A stretch of 64,000 bases of DNA from Caldifarciminota bacterium (GCA_026418295.1 JAOABP010000002.1:90244-154243); one strand, 5' to 3'. Shown: positions 1 to 9,397, counted from the stretch's first letter. A program made the numbers and translations. The notes: generated by a model not told the origin, from the sequence alone.

Positions 1-1006
1 AAATGGCGTCATCATAGCCGTAATAGTCTTCGGCGAAGAACATGTGGCCAGACATTTCGCCAGCAATCAGTGCTCCTTCTTCCTTCATCTTCGCCTTGAT
101 CAGGGAATGACCGGTTTTCCACATTACCGGAATACCCCCGAGTGATTGTATATATTCCACCAGCCCCTGAGAGCATTTGACCTCAAACACGATTCTGGCA
201 CCAGGATGCCGGGTGAGGATGTCACGGGCAAAGATTGCCAGCAGCCGGTCGCCGTAGAGCGTATTTCCTTTTTCATCAATGGCACCAATCCGGTCGGCGT
301 CACCGTCGTAACCGAATCCGCAGTCGGCACCCGTTTCCCGCACTAGGCTGACCGCCTGTTCAAGATGTTGGGGCACGGTCGGGTCTGGAACGTGGGCGGG
401 AAATGCGCCATCAGGGTTCAGATTGATGAATGTCGGCTGAAGCGGATAACCGCTGATCAGTCGTTCAAGCAGCACGCCGGCGGTGCCGTTACCTGGGTCA
501 AATACCACCTTGAGCGGACGGGTAATTTTTACCTTCTGGTGGCACAGCTGAATATAGGCGGGAATAACATCAGTTTCGTTGATTTGCCCTTTGCCAGTGC
601 GGAATCTGTCTGCTTCCATCAACCGGCGCAGCTCCTGGATTTCCTCACCGTAAATTGTAGTTTTGTGCAGGGCTATTTTGAAGCCATTTTCATCCGGTGG
701 ATTGTGGCTGGCGGTGATCATGATTCCTGCGTTGATGTTCAGATGGAAGCAGGAGAAGTAAAACACTGGGGTGGGCACAATGCCGATTTTTACCACATCT
801 ACCCCAGTGGCGGTCAGCCCCGCAACCAACGTCTTTTCAATTCGCGGACCCGAAAGTCGAACATCACGACCAATGATGCACTGATATACACCTTTGGACT
901 GAATATAAGTGCCGTACGCCTGACCGAACCTGTAAACTACTTCGTCGGTGAGATCACGATCAGCAATACCACGGATGTCATATTCCCGAAAAATCGCTGG
1001 GTTCAT
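1..1006 (-). CDS. Phosphomannomutase/phosphoglucomutase (3' end outside window)
   Basis: Interconverts hexose-6-phosphates and hexose-1-phosphates for cell-envelope sugar synthesis. The reading frame starts at ATG 1006 and runs off the left edge, giving about 335 of the usual ~450 residues. The start MNPAIFREYDIRG is the family's typical N-terminus. The phosphoserine loop ITASHNPPDENGFK and the metal-binding loop GYDGDADRIGAID are both intact. It lies downstream of the TRL lipoprotein gene but is separated from it by an intrinsic terminator, and it has its own promoter whose -10 ends close to the ATG, so the transcript is probably leaderless. No Shine-Dalgarno sequence precedes the ATG. Mannose versus glucose preference cannot be told from the visible part. 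Confidence 0.93.
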   Translation of the reverse strand, partial: MNPAIFREYDIRGIADRDLTDEVVYRFGQAYGTYIQSKGVYQCIIGRDVRLSGPRIEKTLVAGLTATGVDVVKIGIVPTPVFYFSCFHLNINAGIMITASHNPPDENGFKIALHKTTIYGEEIQELRRLMEADRFRTGKGQINETDVIPAYIQLCHQKVKITRPLKVVFDPGNGTAGVLLERLISGYPLQPTFINLNPDGAFPAHVPDPTVPQHLEQAVSLVRETGADCGFGYDGDADRIGAIDEKGNTLYGDRLLAIFARDILTRHPGARIVFEVKCSQGLVEYIQSLGGIPVMWKTGHSLIKAKMKEEGALIAGEMSGHMFFAEDYYGYDDAI

Positions 1007-1041
1007 ACTATAACTATAGCCGCAAATCACCCAGAGTGCAA
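1007..1041 (-). promoter_or_regulatory. Promoter of the phosphomannomutase gene (leaderless type)
   Basis: On the minus strand, TTGCAC (1041-1036), 17-base spacer, TATAGT (1018-1013), immediately repeated as TATAGT (1012-1007), then ATG at 1006. Initiation 6-8 bases after the first -10 falls on the start codon. The -35 overlaps the last base of the upstream terminator's T-run. Confidence 0.7.
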
Positions 1042-1069
1042 AAAAAACAGGAGGCGGAACGCCTCCTGT
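1041..1069 (-). terminator. Intrinsic terminator after the TRL lipoprotein gene
   Basis: A nine-base-pair GC-rich stem (1047-1055 with 1061-1069, loop 1056-1060) is followed on the minus strand by seven T residues (1047-1041). It sits about 20 bases after the stop codon at 1091. Confidence 0.9.
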
Positions 1070-1090
1070 CCGAATGTATTAGGTGGCAGG

Positions 1091-1423
1091 TTACTCGCCG
1101 TAGACGATGATGGTGTAGGTTGACCACAAACCAAGGATGCTCGTTACCTCCTGGTCAATATGGTGCACCTTGCTGATACCGCCCTGCTTCATAGCTGCTT
1201 CAAGGCTGGCATCACCGGTGGCAATGATGCCGAGAATATTGGTTGCAGTAACCTTGCTGACCTTGGCAGCCTGGGTTGCGGTCGGTCCGTAGTAGGCGAC
1301 TGCTTCCGCAGGCGTCCTTACTGAGGTGTAAAGAGTCCCTACGGTGTAGAATCCCGGGATGCAGCCAGTGAGCATGGTCAGGCAGACAACCGGGATGATT
1401 CCCAGCAGTAATGCCTTTCTCAT
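1091..1423 (-). CDS. TRL-like family lipoprotein
   Basis: A 110-residue secreted lipoprotein. The N-terminus MRKALLLGIIPVVCLTMLTGC is a lipoprotein signal peptide with lipobox LTGC. The mature part (GTLYTSVRTPAEA, ATNILGIIATGDASLEAAMKQGGISKVHHID, ILGLWSTYTIIVYGE) matches the small TRL-like family, known from spirochaetes and other diderms; its function is unknown. ATG 1423 is chosen over the longer upstream frame because GGAGGT lies just before it and because it puts the signal peptide at the N-terminus. It follows fusA by about 100 bases and ends in a strong terminator. Confidence 0.82.
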   Translation of the reverse strand: MRKALLLGIIPVVCLTMLTGCIPGFYTVGTLYTSVRTPAEAVAYYGPTATQAAKVSKVTATNILGIIATGDASLEAAMKQGGISKVHHIDQEVTSILGLWSTYTIIVYGE

Positions 1424-1524
1424 AAGTACCTCCTTTTGTTTTTCTGCCCCTGATGGCAGAGTTTGCCGCTGCATACGCCACAGTTTAGCAACCGGATGAA
1501 TATGTGTCAAGGAAAATCGGTGTT

Positions 1525-3603
1525 TCAGGAAGGCTTAGTGCCGAAGAGAGGGTAGAGGCGGATGCGCGTTGCTTCATCAACCGGGCTGAAGCGCTTGAAC
1601 TGCATTGAGTGGCTTGCCCGGCCTTGGGTCAGAGAGCGAAGCGTGGTAGCATAGCCAAAGGTATTGACGAGAGGAATTTCAGCGGTGATAATCTGGTGTC
1701 CTTTGACCGGCTCAAGATGAATGATTTTCCCCCCCCGGGCATTGATATCACCAAGGACGTTGCCGAGATAAGCCTCGGGAGTAACGACCTCCAGTTCCAT
1801 TATTGGTTCTAGGAATGTAGGGTGCGCTAGGAGAAAGGCTTCGCGGAACGCCTGAGTAGCTGCCAGTTTGAAGTCGACATCAGTTGAATCCACCTCATGG
1901 TAGGCGCCATCAATAATCCGCACACGGGTATTGATGATCGGATAGCCGGCAAGGACGCCTGATTCGAATGACTCTTCGATTGCCTGTTCAATTGCGGGAA
2001 TAAACTGCTTTGGGATTGTTCCTTCGCGGATTTCATTTACAATCCAGTTGCCATCCTTGGATGGCTCCAGTGTGAGTTTGACGACAGCAAAGTGCCCCCG
2101 ACCCCCGGTCTGACGGATGAACCGGCTCTCGTAAGTGGCGGCAGTGGTAATTGTTTCCCGGTAGGACACCTGAGGTTTGCCGGAATGAACCTCAACACGA
2201 TAATCGCGGGCAAGCCGGTCGAGAAGAATTTCCAGATGCAGTTCGCCCATGCCGGACAGGATCAGTTGACCGGTTTCCTCATCGGTTTTGACTTTGAAGG
2301 TCGGATCTTCAAGCGACATTGTTTCCAGGGCGGCATGAAGTCGATCTTCATCAGCGCGGGTTTTGGGTTCGATGGCGAGGAAGACCACCGGTTCCGGCGG
2401 TTTGATCGGTTCAAAGGCGATCGGATGGGCGAGATCGGCAAGCGTCTGTCCGGTCCTGCTTTCCTTCAGCCCGATTACAGCCCCAATTTCACCTGCGGCG
2501 AGTGAGTTTACTTCTTCTACCCGGTTGGCGTGCATAACTGCTAGACGCAGAATCCGTACCCGCTTCATTTCCGGAATCGTCATGACCACATCACCAGTTT
2601 CAACTCTACCGGAATATACCCGAATATAAGAGAGCATTCCCCGCTGGGGGTCGAAGCTGAGTTTGAAAACCAGTGCCGAAAATGGTGCCGAAGGGTCGGC
2701 GGGACGAATTTCTTCTTTGTTCGTTTTGGGATTAATGCCCTTGGCAGGCGGTATGTCCAGAGGAGAGGGGAGATAATCGACAATACCGTCAAGTAATTTC
2801 TGAATGCCTTTGTTCCGGAATGCGGCACCGCAGAATACGGGCACGATTTTCATTTCCAGAGTGCCTTTTCGGATCGCTGTCTTGATATCCTGCGGGGTAA
2901 TTTCTTCGCTGCGAAGATATTTGTCCAGAAGTGTTTCATCAAATGTTGTCAGGATATCAAGCAGTTGATGGCGGTATTCTTCCATTTCGGCAATGCGTTC
3001 CTGAGGTACTGGAAATGTTTTGTAGGTGGCTCCGAGATCATCACTCTGCCAGACACAGGCTTCCTGAGTAATGAGGTCAATCACACCAGTGAACTGATCT
3101 TCAATTCCGATTGGCAGCTGAACCGGTAGAGGAATCTGTTCAAATTTTTCCCTCATCATTTTCACTACGCGGTAGAAGTCGGCTCCGATCCGGTCGAGTT
3201 TGTTAATGAAGGCAATCCGGGGCACCCGATAGCGATCCGCTTGGCGCCATACTGTTTCGGTCTGAGGTTCTACGCCACCAACGCCGCAGAGGATAATAAC
3301 GGCTCCATCCAGGACTTTGAGCGAGCGTTCAACTTCAATAGTAAAATCTACATGGCCCGGGGTATCAATGATGTTGATCCGGTGGTCAAGCCAGTTGACA
3401 CTGGTTGCTGCGGCAGTGATTGTGATACCCCGTTCGCGTTCCTGAATCATCCAGTCCATCTGAGTCGTGCCTTCATCAATTTCGCCCATGCGGTGAATTC
3501 TGCCCGTATAATAAAGGATCCGTTCTGTTGTGGTTGTTTTACCGGCGTCGATATGTGCAGCGATTCCGATATTCCGGATGCGTTTCAAATCGTATTGTGC
3601 CAT
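1525..3603 (-). CDS. fusA: Elongation factor G
   Basis: GTPase that drives ribosomal translocation. Its 692 residues are normal for EF-G. The G domain is intact: [13 protein letters not shown] (P-loop), [11 protein letters not shown] (switch region), [13 protein letters not shown]. Domains II-V follow, including [10 protein letters not shown] and the domain IV loop region [10 protein letters not shown]. It does not sit in a str operon with rpsL, rpsG or tuf, so it may be a relocated single copy or a second EF-G; the sequence itself looks canonical. The ATG at 3603 has no Shine-Dalgarno sequence and follows a promoter by 8 bases. Confidence 0.97.
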   Translation of the reverse strand: MAQYDLKRIRNIGIAAHIDAGKTTTTERILYYTGRIHRMGEIDEGTTQMDWMIQERERGITITAAATSVNWLDHRINIIDTPGHVDFTIEVERSLKVLDGAVIILCGVGGVEPQTETVWRQADRYRVPRIAFINKLDRIGADFYRVVKMMREKFEQIPLPVQLPIGIEDQFTGVIDLITQEACVWQSDDLGATYKTFPVPQERIAEMEEYRHQLLDILTTFDETLLDKYLRSEEITPQDIKTAIRKGTLEMKIVPVFCGAAFRNKGIQKLLDGIVDYLPSPLDIPPAKGINPKTNKEEIRPADPSAPFSALVFKLSFDPQRGMLSYIRVYSGRVETGDVVMTIPEMKRVRILRLAVMHANRVEEVNSLAAGEIGAVIGLKESRTGQTLADLAHPIAFEPIKPPEPVVFLAIEPKTRADEDRLHAALETMSLEDPTFKVKTDEETGQLILSGMGELHLEILLDRLARDYRVEVHSGKPQVSYRETITTAATYESRFIRQTGGRGHFAVVKLTLEPSKDGNWIVNEIREGTIPKQFIPAIEQAIEESFESGVLAGYPIINTRVRIIDGAYHEVDSTDVDFKLAATQAFREAFLLAHPTFLEPIMELEVVTPEAYLGNVLGDINARGGKIIHLEPVKGHQIITAEIPLVNTFGYATTLRSLTQGRASHSMQFKRFSPVDEATRIRLYPLFGTKPS

Positions 3604-3639
3604 AAATTAATATGCTAATTCAATATCAGAACCGGTCAA
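3604..3639 (-). promoter_or_regulatory. fusA promoter (leaderless type)
   Basis: Minus strand TTGACC (3639-3634), 16-base spacer, TAGCAT (3617-3612), then 8 bases to ATG 3603. Initiation 6-8 bases after the -10 leaves a leader of 0-2 bases. No purine-rich ribosome site is present. Confidence 0.6.
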
Positions 3640-3685
3640 GTTTAAATAGCTGCGATTAATGACAGCATGGCAGGCTGATTGCGGT

Positions 3686-4330
3686 TTATTTTATGAATCC
3701 GAGCCAGTCGCCGAGCAGGAACTGCAGTCTGCCGATAAATAGCGATATACGCGCCATGACCGTATAACCGAATGAAGCGCCGAATCCGATCATGATAAAA
3801 ATGATGCCCGCATAACTCAGAGGCTTCAGCAGTCCTCTGCGTTCAGTAGAAAAGAAGAAGTAGCTGATGGTGGCGATGACACCTATGAGAATGATAACTG
3901 CCCAGAGTCCGGATTGCCAGTTGGCAAAACTGGCACGAGTGATGATCGTTGCTTTCATCTGTCGGATGATTTCTCCTGAGACGGCGCGCGGGATCGATGC
4001 TCCGCTGGCATAGCCGAGCACAATGGCAATCGGAATTCGGACAAGCCAGGAGATACGCGGAATGAATCGGGTGAAGTAGAGTGCACCGATGATGGCAATA
4101 GCAATGAGCCAGATTTTAGTGGAGAGAGGGGTGGAGGATGAGCCAACTCGGTCAAACAAGCTGGGAACAAGGATGCGGTGCCAATAGAATGTAATTGCAT
4201 AACCATTGGCGATGCCGACATAAAGATGCTCGGCAAAACGGTAGAAAGGATTTTCCCGGTAGAGGAAGGAGAAGATCGCCAAGGTCAGAATGGCGGCAAT
4301 CCAGATCCATGGGTCGGTGCTGAGCGTCAT
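3686..4330 (-). CDS. Integral membrane protein of unknown function (fourth gene of membrane operon)
   Basis: 214 residues with about six hydrophobic segments (for example WIWIAAILTLAIFSFLY near the N-terminus and ISYFFF, IIFIMIGFGASFGYTVM toward the C-terminus). I do not recognise a named family. Its start overlaps the stop of the preceding gene by four bases (4327-4330), so it is translationally coupled to it. It is the last of four genes starting at 6980, all membrane proteins. No catalytic motif is evident; a structural or channel role in the same complex is a guess. Confidence 0.8.
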   Translation of the reverse strand: MTLSTDPWIWIAAILTLAIFSFLYRENPFYRFAEHLYVGIANGYAITFYWHRILVPSLFDRVGSSSTPLSTKIWLIAIAIIGALYFTRFIPRISWLVRIPIAIVLGYASGASIPRAVSGEIIRQMKATIITRASFANWQSGLWAVIILIGVIATISYFFFSTERRGLLKPLSYAGIIFIMIGFGASFGYTVMARISLFIGRLQFLLGDWLGFIK

Positions 4331-5223
4331 TTCTTCCTCCTTCGTGAAGCGAAATAGGCAATATTGCCAACAACGATGAATACCATGATCGCGAGATGGG
4401 CAGCAGTCTGCGATGACATGGCTTCGGTGCCGGTGTTGCGCAATCCCCAGTCCATACCTTTATTCTTCATTCGTTTCTCAACCAACTGTTCGTATTCAGC
4501 GGCACCTTTCATTCCTGCAAGCATACCGATGAACTGCCCGGAGTTGACATAGGGATAGAAGTCGGCGGCAGAAACGGCGGTGATTCCACAGCTGAGGTTA
4601 ACGCCGAACTGGACTTGGGCGAAGTTAATCCAAGAGCGGGGCATTGCTGAAGCAGCAATGGATACAAGGATCCCGACATCATCGTAATTTTTGAGATCGC
4701 GCATAATTGGCAGACTTTCAGTCGGATTGCCGTAATAATCAACTGGGAAGACGCGTGTGATACGTTCCCCCATACCCAGCATTACAGTCAAAAGCGGTGT
4801 GGTCCAGCCCCAGAAAACAAAGTCTTCTCCGTAAATCACCGAGTCTTCGTGAGTCTGCGCCCGGGAGTTGAATTCATTTGTTACCTGCTGAATCGCTTCT
4901 TCTGCCAGACCCAGTCCATAAACCTGCATCGCCAAAATTCCCACCCGGCGTTTAATGGTGAATGCATGACGGAGCAGCGCAATTACCATCGGCTGGAGCT
5001 CAGCCCGGGTGTCAGGTGTGAAGTCAACCGAAATAACCAGCGCTTTGTTTTCCGGCATGGTATCGATATAGTTAAAGAGTTGTGCCACCGGAGTAGAAGC
5101 ACGGGGTTGAATTCGGAACGGGAATATCAGCGGCACCATGATGACCAGCCAGAGAACCAGATAGATCCAGCGCCGGTCAATTCGCTGCAGGCGGAGGAAG
5201 ATGTTTTCGTGCGTTGAACTCAT
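4327..5223 (-). CDS. Membrane-anchored protein of unknown function (third gene of membrane operon)
   Basis: 298 residues. One transmembrane segment lies near the N-terminus (IYLVLWLVIMVPLIFPF) and one near the C-terminus (LAIMVFIVVGNIAYFA), with a large domain between them (MPENKALVISVDFTPDTRAE to AAEYEQLVEKRMKNKG). The C-terminus RRRKK suits a cytoplasmic end, which would place the middle domain outside the membrane. The start at 5223 is chosen because it overlaps the previous stop as ATGA; the longer frame upstream would overlap the previous gene by over 120 bases. Function unknown. Confidence 0.8.
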   Translation of the reverse strand: MSSTHENIFLRLQRIDRRWIYLVLWLVIMVPLIFPFRIQPRASTPVAQLFNYIDTMPENKALVISVDFTPDTRAELQPMVIALLRHAFTIKRRVGILAMQVYGLGLAEEAIQQVTNEFNSRAQTHEDSVIYGEDFVFWGWTTPLLTVMLGMGERITRVFPVDYYGNPTESLPIMRDLKNYDDVGILVSIAASAMPRSWINFAQVQFGVNLSCGITAVSAADFYPYVNSGQFIGMLAGMKGAAEYEQLVEKRMKNKGMDWGLRNTGTEAMSSQTAAHLAIMVFIVVGNIAYFASRRRKK

Positions 5224-5885
5224 TTGCCGCCTCCCAGCCAGCCCCGTTCTATGCCCAGTATAATCTTCAGGGAAGTAGCAAAAATGCCCAATTCCACACC
5301 GAAGAGGATACCCCGCTTGGATGCGGTGTTGGGAACGGCAAGAATCCACTCAGCGAATGCCGGCAGCTGGTGGTGAATGAGCCGTCCGAACGGTACTGCC
5401 CCCAGCATAACAATAAACGCTGCTAAAAGCAGCAGGGTTGCTTCAAGATTACGGGCACGGAAGGCGCGGTAAGCAGCCGATGCCATAAAGAATGCCAGCA
5501 GCGAAAACATAGTAGCAGCAAGCGGTACCATCATGTTGGAATAGAGTGTCTGGATGTGAATGGAAAAACTGCCGAACCTCGTCGGAAGAATACCCGGACG
5601 GGTTACGTCAATGCCGCCGAATACGCCGATAATCGCCGTTATGATCAGAGCGATGATTGTAATGTAGCTGTAACTGTAATACTGTGCCCGGCGTTGAATT
5701 TTCAGCATATGATGCTGAACTATTGATCCCACTCCAAGTACGAGACTGAAAGCAGCTATGATGCGCTGAACATCGTTGCGCATGATTTCGTCGGCGGCAC
5801 GGATTGCCGGATAGGGGACAAAGAAGGCGACAGCCCCGAAGATACCCGTGATTAAAACGATTAGGAGAGGAAGGCGGCGTTTCAC
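5220..5885 (-). CDS. Integral membrane protein of unknown function (second gene of membrane operon)
   Basis: 221 residues with about six hydrophobic segments, starting MKRRLPLLIVLITGIFGAVAFFVPYPAIRAADE. The first segment could be an uncleaved signal anchor. No named family is recognised. It lies 9 bases after the FN3/DUF6754-like gene and overlaps the next gene by four bases. Tight spacing and the shared membrane location suggest that the four proteins form one complex. Confidence 0.8.
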   Translation of the reverse strand: MKRRLPLLIVLITGIFGAVAFFVPYPAIRAADEIMRNDVQRIIAAFSLVLGVGSIVQHHMLKIQRRAQYYSYSYITIIALIITAIIGVFGGIDVTRPGILPTRFGSFSIHIQTLYSNMMVPLAATMFSLLAFFMASAAYRAFRARNLEATLLLLAAFIVMLGAVPFGRLIHHQLPAFAEWILAVPNTASKRGILFGVELGIFATSLKIILGIERGWLGGGK

Positions 5886-5894
5886 GAGTTCCTC

Positions 5895-6980
5895 CTACAA
5901 CCAGCTCAGGACCGGCAGGTTGAAACTCAGAGCAAGTACTGAGAAGACGAGAATCATAAATACAATCAGTGCCTTGGAATAATCCTGGGCTTTGATTCCC
6001 CCAAGCAGGACCGGTTCGCGGGAGATGTAGGCGCTGGCGGCATACAATTCCTCACCGATCAGAGTATAGTCGCAGGCAGTGATGAAAAAGGGAAGCTGGG
6101 CGACCGCATCGGTTCCGGCAATTTGGATTGCGCCGGTTGCCGCACCAGTTTCAGCGATAATCAGCGATTCTGCCCAAAACATTCCGATAAGAAAATTCGT
6201 CGCCGGTTTTTCTCGGGTCATAATGCCATCGACCGCTGCTGCAAAGGCAAACTGCTGATCTGTAACAAAAAATACGATGTCCTGATGGAAAGCATCAGGT
6301 CTGCCAGCAGTGGTATATGCCTCCTTGACAACCTCCCGAGCAACGGTATAGACAATCGGGTCAGCAACAGGTACAATCAGCGGGGTACCGAACTGTGCGG
6401 TTTTCTTTGCTACTTCCCCCAGTATGTTCAGTGAGGCAATAGTTGCAACATCAGACATTGTGGAAAGTCCGGGCACATACAATGTAGCCCGGCCCATTTC
6501 AGTAGCCCGGCCCAAAGCCTCCTCAACCGCATCCAGCCCGGCAATACGCCGGATGAAAAGATTTCTATCTCTCTTGGCACGGTCAAAGAAGAAGACGAAA
6601 ATCAGGCTTAGGATAACGGTGCCCAGCAATGCCGGAAGGGTTGAGGTGTCAAACCACTGGGGAAGAGAACAGGTATAAGCTGAAGGTTGTGAAACTGCCT
6701 GTGTTGATTCAGCAACAGCGATAATCTGATAGCGGTATTCAATCCGGTTAACTGCAGCATCGTCAATGTAGCGGTTATTCAATCTTCCTACAAAAGCAAG
6801 TGTATCCCATTTATCTGAATTTCTTTGCTGACGCAGCACGCGGTAACCGATCAATTCGGGGGCATTTATTCGATCCCATGTGACGACAATTTTACCCCCC
6901 TCATCATTGGGAATGTCCCGGGCTTGCACGTGCTCCGGGGGAAAGATGGTAATTGCTAAAAGCAGGGTCAGGGATAACAT
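5895..6980 (-). CDS. FN3-domain membrane protein, DUF6754-like (first gene of membrane operon)
   Basis: 361 residues: signal peptide (about 1-20), a fibronectin type III-like domain (about 28-105, with VVTWDRINAPELIGYRVLR and YRYQIIAVA), a transmembrane helix (about 117-138), a soluble region rich in small residues (FIRRIAGLDAVEEALGRATEMGRATLYVPG to FWAESLIIAETGAATGAIQIAGT), and a final transmembrane helix. The soluble region resembles the uncharacterised DUF6754 family by memory; this was not verified. It heads the membrane operon and has a leaderless-type promoter. Topology predicts FN3 outside and the second domain inside, which would suit a transmembrane signalling or scaffolding protein (inference). 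Confidence 0.75.
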   Translation of the reverse strand: MLSLTLLLAITIFPPEHVQARDIPNDEGGKIVVTWDRINAPELIGYRVLRQQRNSDKWDTLAFVGRLNNRYIDDAAVNRIEYRYQIIAVAESTQAVSQPSAYTCSLPQWFDTSTLPALLGTVILSLIFVFFFDRAKRDRNLFIRRIAGLDAVEEALGRATEMGRATLYVPGLSTMSDVATIASLNILGEVAKKTAQFGTPLIVPVADPIVYTVAREVVKEAYTTAGRPDAFHQDIVFFVTDQQFAFAAAVDGIMTREKPATNFLIGMFWAESLIIAETGAATGAIQIAGTDAVAQLPFFITACDYTLIGEELYAASAYISREPVLLGGIKAQDYSKALIVFMILVFSVLALSFNLPVLSWL

Positions 6981-7014
6981 ATGACTATATTATTTTTACT
7001 GGATGGGGAGTCAA
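6981..7014 (-). promoter_or_regulatory. Promoter of the four-gene membrane operon (leaderless type)
   Basis: Minus strand TTGACT (7014-7009), 16-base spacer, TAATAT (6992-6987), 6 bases, ATG at 6980. No Shine-Dalgarno sequence. Confidence 0.75.
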
Positions 7015-7044
7015 TGTGGTATAAATAACACTTACCGGAATCAG

Positions 7045-7623
7045 TCATTTTGAAACGAGTTCTTGCCCGCGTCGAAACGCTAGGATATTTGCTTCCACGA
7101 ACTGTGGTTTTACCAGTTGTTTGATTGTTTGGTAATAGAGGTCATCCGGAAATTCCAAAAGCCGAGATACCGCACCGAGCATCACCGTATTCTGAACGCG
7201 TGGATTGCCTAAAGTACGGGCAGTGTCAAATGCCCGGACAGCCAGGGATTTTTTAAGCCGGTTTTGGATCCGTTTCTCAAGTTCCTCAGAAGCAATTTGT
7301 TCCACCAGTCCCAGCTGGACTGGCAGAGGAGCAATAGTAAGCGGATCGTATATCAGCCAGCCAGCAGGAGCGAGGAAATGAAGGTAACGCACTGCCTCAA
7401 GGAGTTCGAAGGCGACAATTATATCTGCCGTACCTTCTTCAATCAATGGTGAATGGATTTTTTCCCCCCAGCGGATATGGCTGGTAACACTGCCTCCCCG
7501 CTGCGCCATGCCATGAACTTCGCTTTTTTTGACATCCAGTCCGGCAGTAAGCGCCAGCTGGGCAAGAATATCCGAAAAAAGTAGTACACCTTGACCGCCT
7601 ACACCACATACCAGCAGGTTCAC
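7045..7623 (-). CDS. iorB: Indolepyruvate:ferredoxin oxidoreductase, beta subunit
   Basis: 192 residues; the gamma-domain subunit of the 2-oxoacid:ferredoxin oxidoreductase superfamily that works with IorA. Typical motifs are GVGGQGVLLFSDILA at the N-terminus and KKSEVHGMAQRGGSVTSHIRWG. The start overlaps the iorA stop by four bases (ATGA at 7620-7623). With IorA it oxidatively decarboxylates aryl pyruvates from aromatic amino-acid breakdown and reduces ferredoxin, which implies an anaerobic peptide-using metabolism. Confidence 0.95.
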   Translation of the reverse strand: MNLLVCGVGGQGVLLFSDILAQLALTAGLDVKKSEVHGMAQRGGSVTSHIRWGEKIHSPLIEEGTADIIVAFELLEAVRYLHFLAPAGWLIYDPLTIAPLPVQLGLVEQIASEELEKRIQNRLKKSLAVRAFDTARTLGNPRVQNTVMLGAVSRLLEFPDDLYYQTIKQLVKPQFVEANILAFRRGQELVSK

Positions 7624-9338
7624 AATATTGCTCCTTTAGGGCAGATTTCGACGCACATGCCACAGCCGATACACGCAGTGGAGATAATGAGCGCTTTTTC
7701 CTGTTCAAAGGATAGGGCTGGACAGCCCAACGCCAAGCAGCTCCGGCAGCCGCTGCAGATTTCAGCGTCAACCTTTTTTGGTGCTCCGGGACGGGCACTG
7801 ATCAGGGCACAGCTCCGCTGGGATATGACGACAGCAGGTTTTTTGATGTTAAGCAGCCGGCGAATAGTATTTCTGGTTTCCTTGATCAGATAAGGGTCCA
7901 CCCGTACTACTTCGGTTATTCCGCATGCCCGGCAGAGTTGTTCAAGATCAATCGCGACGGTTTCTTTACCCATTAATGTTCTACCGGTGCCAGGGTGGTC
8001 CTGATGTCCAGTCATACCTGTAGTGCGATTGTCGGCAATGATAGTGATGACATTGGATTGATTATAGACGACGTTCAAGAGTCCGGTGATGCCAGAGTGA
8101 AAGAATGTTGAATCGCCAATTACTGCAATCCGGGAACGAGGGTCTTGGTTTGCAAGCGCCTTGTCGACACCATGAGCGAAGGTAATTGAAGCACCCATAT
8201 CAATACAGGTATCAAGCCCATTGTGAGGGGGGAGTGCGCCTAAAGTATAACAGCCGATGTCGCCTCCGATAATGATATTTTGTCTCTGGAGGGCGTAAAA
8301 CAGACCGAGATGTGGACAGCCGGGACAGAGTGCGGGTGGACGGTTGGGAAGGTCAATTTCTGCCTTGTGTTCTGAAATTTGCTGGCCAAAAACAGCGCGG
8401 ATAATAGCGGGTGTGAGCTCACCGGTGCGGGGCAGGGTATCTTTTCCGGTTACAGTCAAGCCCAGTGCCCGAACTTGAAGTTCAATGAAAGGGTCCACCT
8501 CTTCAATTACTGCCAGCCGGCGGACCCTTTCGGCAAATTGACGGACAAGTCCAGCTGGAAACGGATATACCATTCCCAGTTTAAGAAATGAGGCATCTGG
8601 AAATACTTCCCGGGCGTACTGATAAGCAACACCATCACAGATGATGCCTAGTTCCGGATTGCCCCATTCGATCCGGTTGAGAGGCGTTTTCTCAGTGAAT
8701 GCCTGAAGGCGGTCAAACCGGAGAATCAATTCCCGATGCCGCAACCGGGCAAAGGCGGGCAGTAATACTGTTTTCTGCAGTTGTTTTTCATAATTCGGCG
8801 GGGCAGTTTCCGCACGGTCTTCCAGCCCGACAACCGATGCGGAATGGGCAATTCGTGTAGTCAGGCGGAGCAGAACCGGAATATCAAACTGTTCTGATAT
8901 GATGTAAGCAGATTTGATGAAATCTTTTGCTTCCTGACTGTCAGCAGGGCAGAGTACCGGTATTTTTGCCATCAACCCATAGAAACGGTTGTCCTGTTCA
9001 TTCTGCGAAGAATGCATTCCCGGATCATCGGCAGTAACAATCACCAGTCCTCCGCGAACGCCGATGTAGGCAGCAGAGAAAAGCGGGTCGGCAGCGACGT
9101 TGAGTCCTACATGTTTCATTACTGCGAGACTGCGGACACCGGCAAGTGAGGCGCCTATGGCTGCTTCCAGTGCGACTTTTTCATTTACTGACCATTCACA
9201 GTAGACATCAGGATATGTAGCAAGTGACTCGAGAATTTCAGTGGATGGTGTACCGGGATAGGCAGCGGCAAAGCGGCAGCCTGCCTCCCAAGCTCCGCGA
9301 GCAACCGCCTCATCTCCGGTGAGTAATGCGCGATTCAT
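7620..9338 (-). CDS. iorA: Indolepyruvate:ferredoxin oxidoreductase, alpha subunit
   Basis: 572 residues, slightly short for the family (about 600). The order is an N-terminal pyruvate-oxidoreductase domain (AAYPGTPSTEILE, DDPGMHSSQNEQDNR), a TPP-binding domain (GDSTFFHSGITGLLNV, DNRTTGMTGHQDHPGTG), and two C-terminal 4Fe-4S clusters (CSGCRSCLALGCP and CIGCGMCVEICP). All expected cofactor residues are present. It is first in the iorAB operon. The ATG at 9338 has no ribosome site and lies 12 bases after a promoter -10. It is divergent from the lipoprotein gene at 9466. Confidence 0.96.
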   Translation of the reverse strand: MNRALLTGDEAVARGAWEAGCRFAAAYPGTPSTEILESLATYPDVYCEWSVNEKVALEAAIGASLAGVRSLAVMKHVGLNVAADPLFSAAYIGVRGGLVIVTADDPGMHSSQNEQDNRFYGLMAKIPVLCPADSQEAKDFIKSAYIISEQFDIPVLLRLTTRIAHSASVVGLEDRAETAPPNYEKQLQKTVLLPAFARLRHRELILRFDRLQAFTEKTPLNRIEWGNPELGIICDGVAYQYAREVFPDASFLKLGMVYPFPAGLVRQFAERVRRLAVIEEVDPFIELQVRALGLTVTGKDTLPRTGELTPAIIRAVFGQQISEHKAEIDLPNRPPALCPGCPHLGLFYALQRQNIIIGGDIGCYTLGALPPHNGLDTCIDMGASITFAHGVDKALANQDPRSRIAVIGDSTFFHSGITGLLNVVYNQSNVITIIADNRTTGMTGHQDHPGTGRTLMGKETVAIDLEQLCRACGITEVVRVDPYLIKETRNTIRRLLNIKKPAVVISQRSCALISARPGAPKKVDAEICSGCRSCLALGCPALSFEQEKALIISTACIGCGMCVEICPKGAIL

Positions 9339-9378
9339 AATTAGTTATTCACAATAAATGAAAGATTCCCGATGTCAA
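9339..9378 (-). promoter_or_regulatory. iorAB promoter (near-leaderless)
   Basis: Minus strand TTGACA (9378-9373), 16-base spacer, TATTGT (9356-9351), 12 bases to ATG 9338. The expected leader is about 5 bases, without a ribosome site. It is divergent from the promoter at 9398-9425. Confidence 0.65.
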
Positions 9379-9397
9379 ATTAAATCAGTTAAAAAAT

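Noticed and set aside
146-1123. Plus-strand open frames opposite the phosphomannomutase gene
   Set aside because: They are shadows: the minus frame carries the TASHNP and DGDADR motifs and full family similarity.
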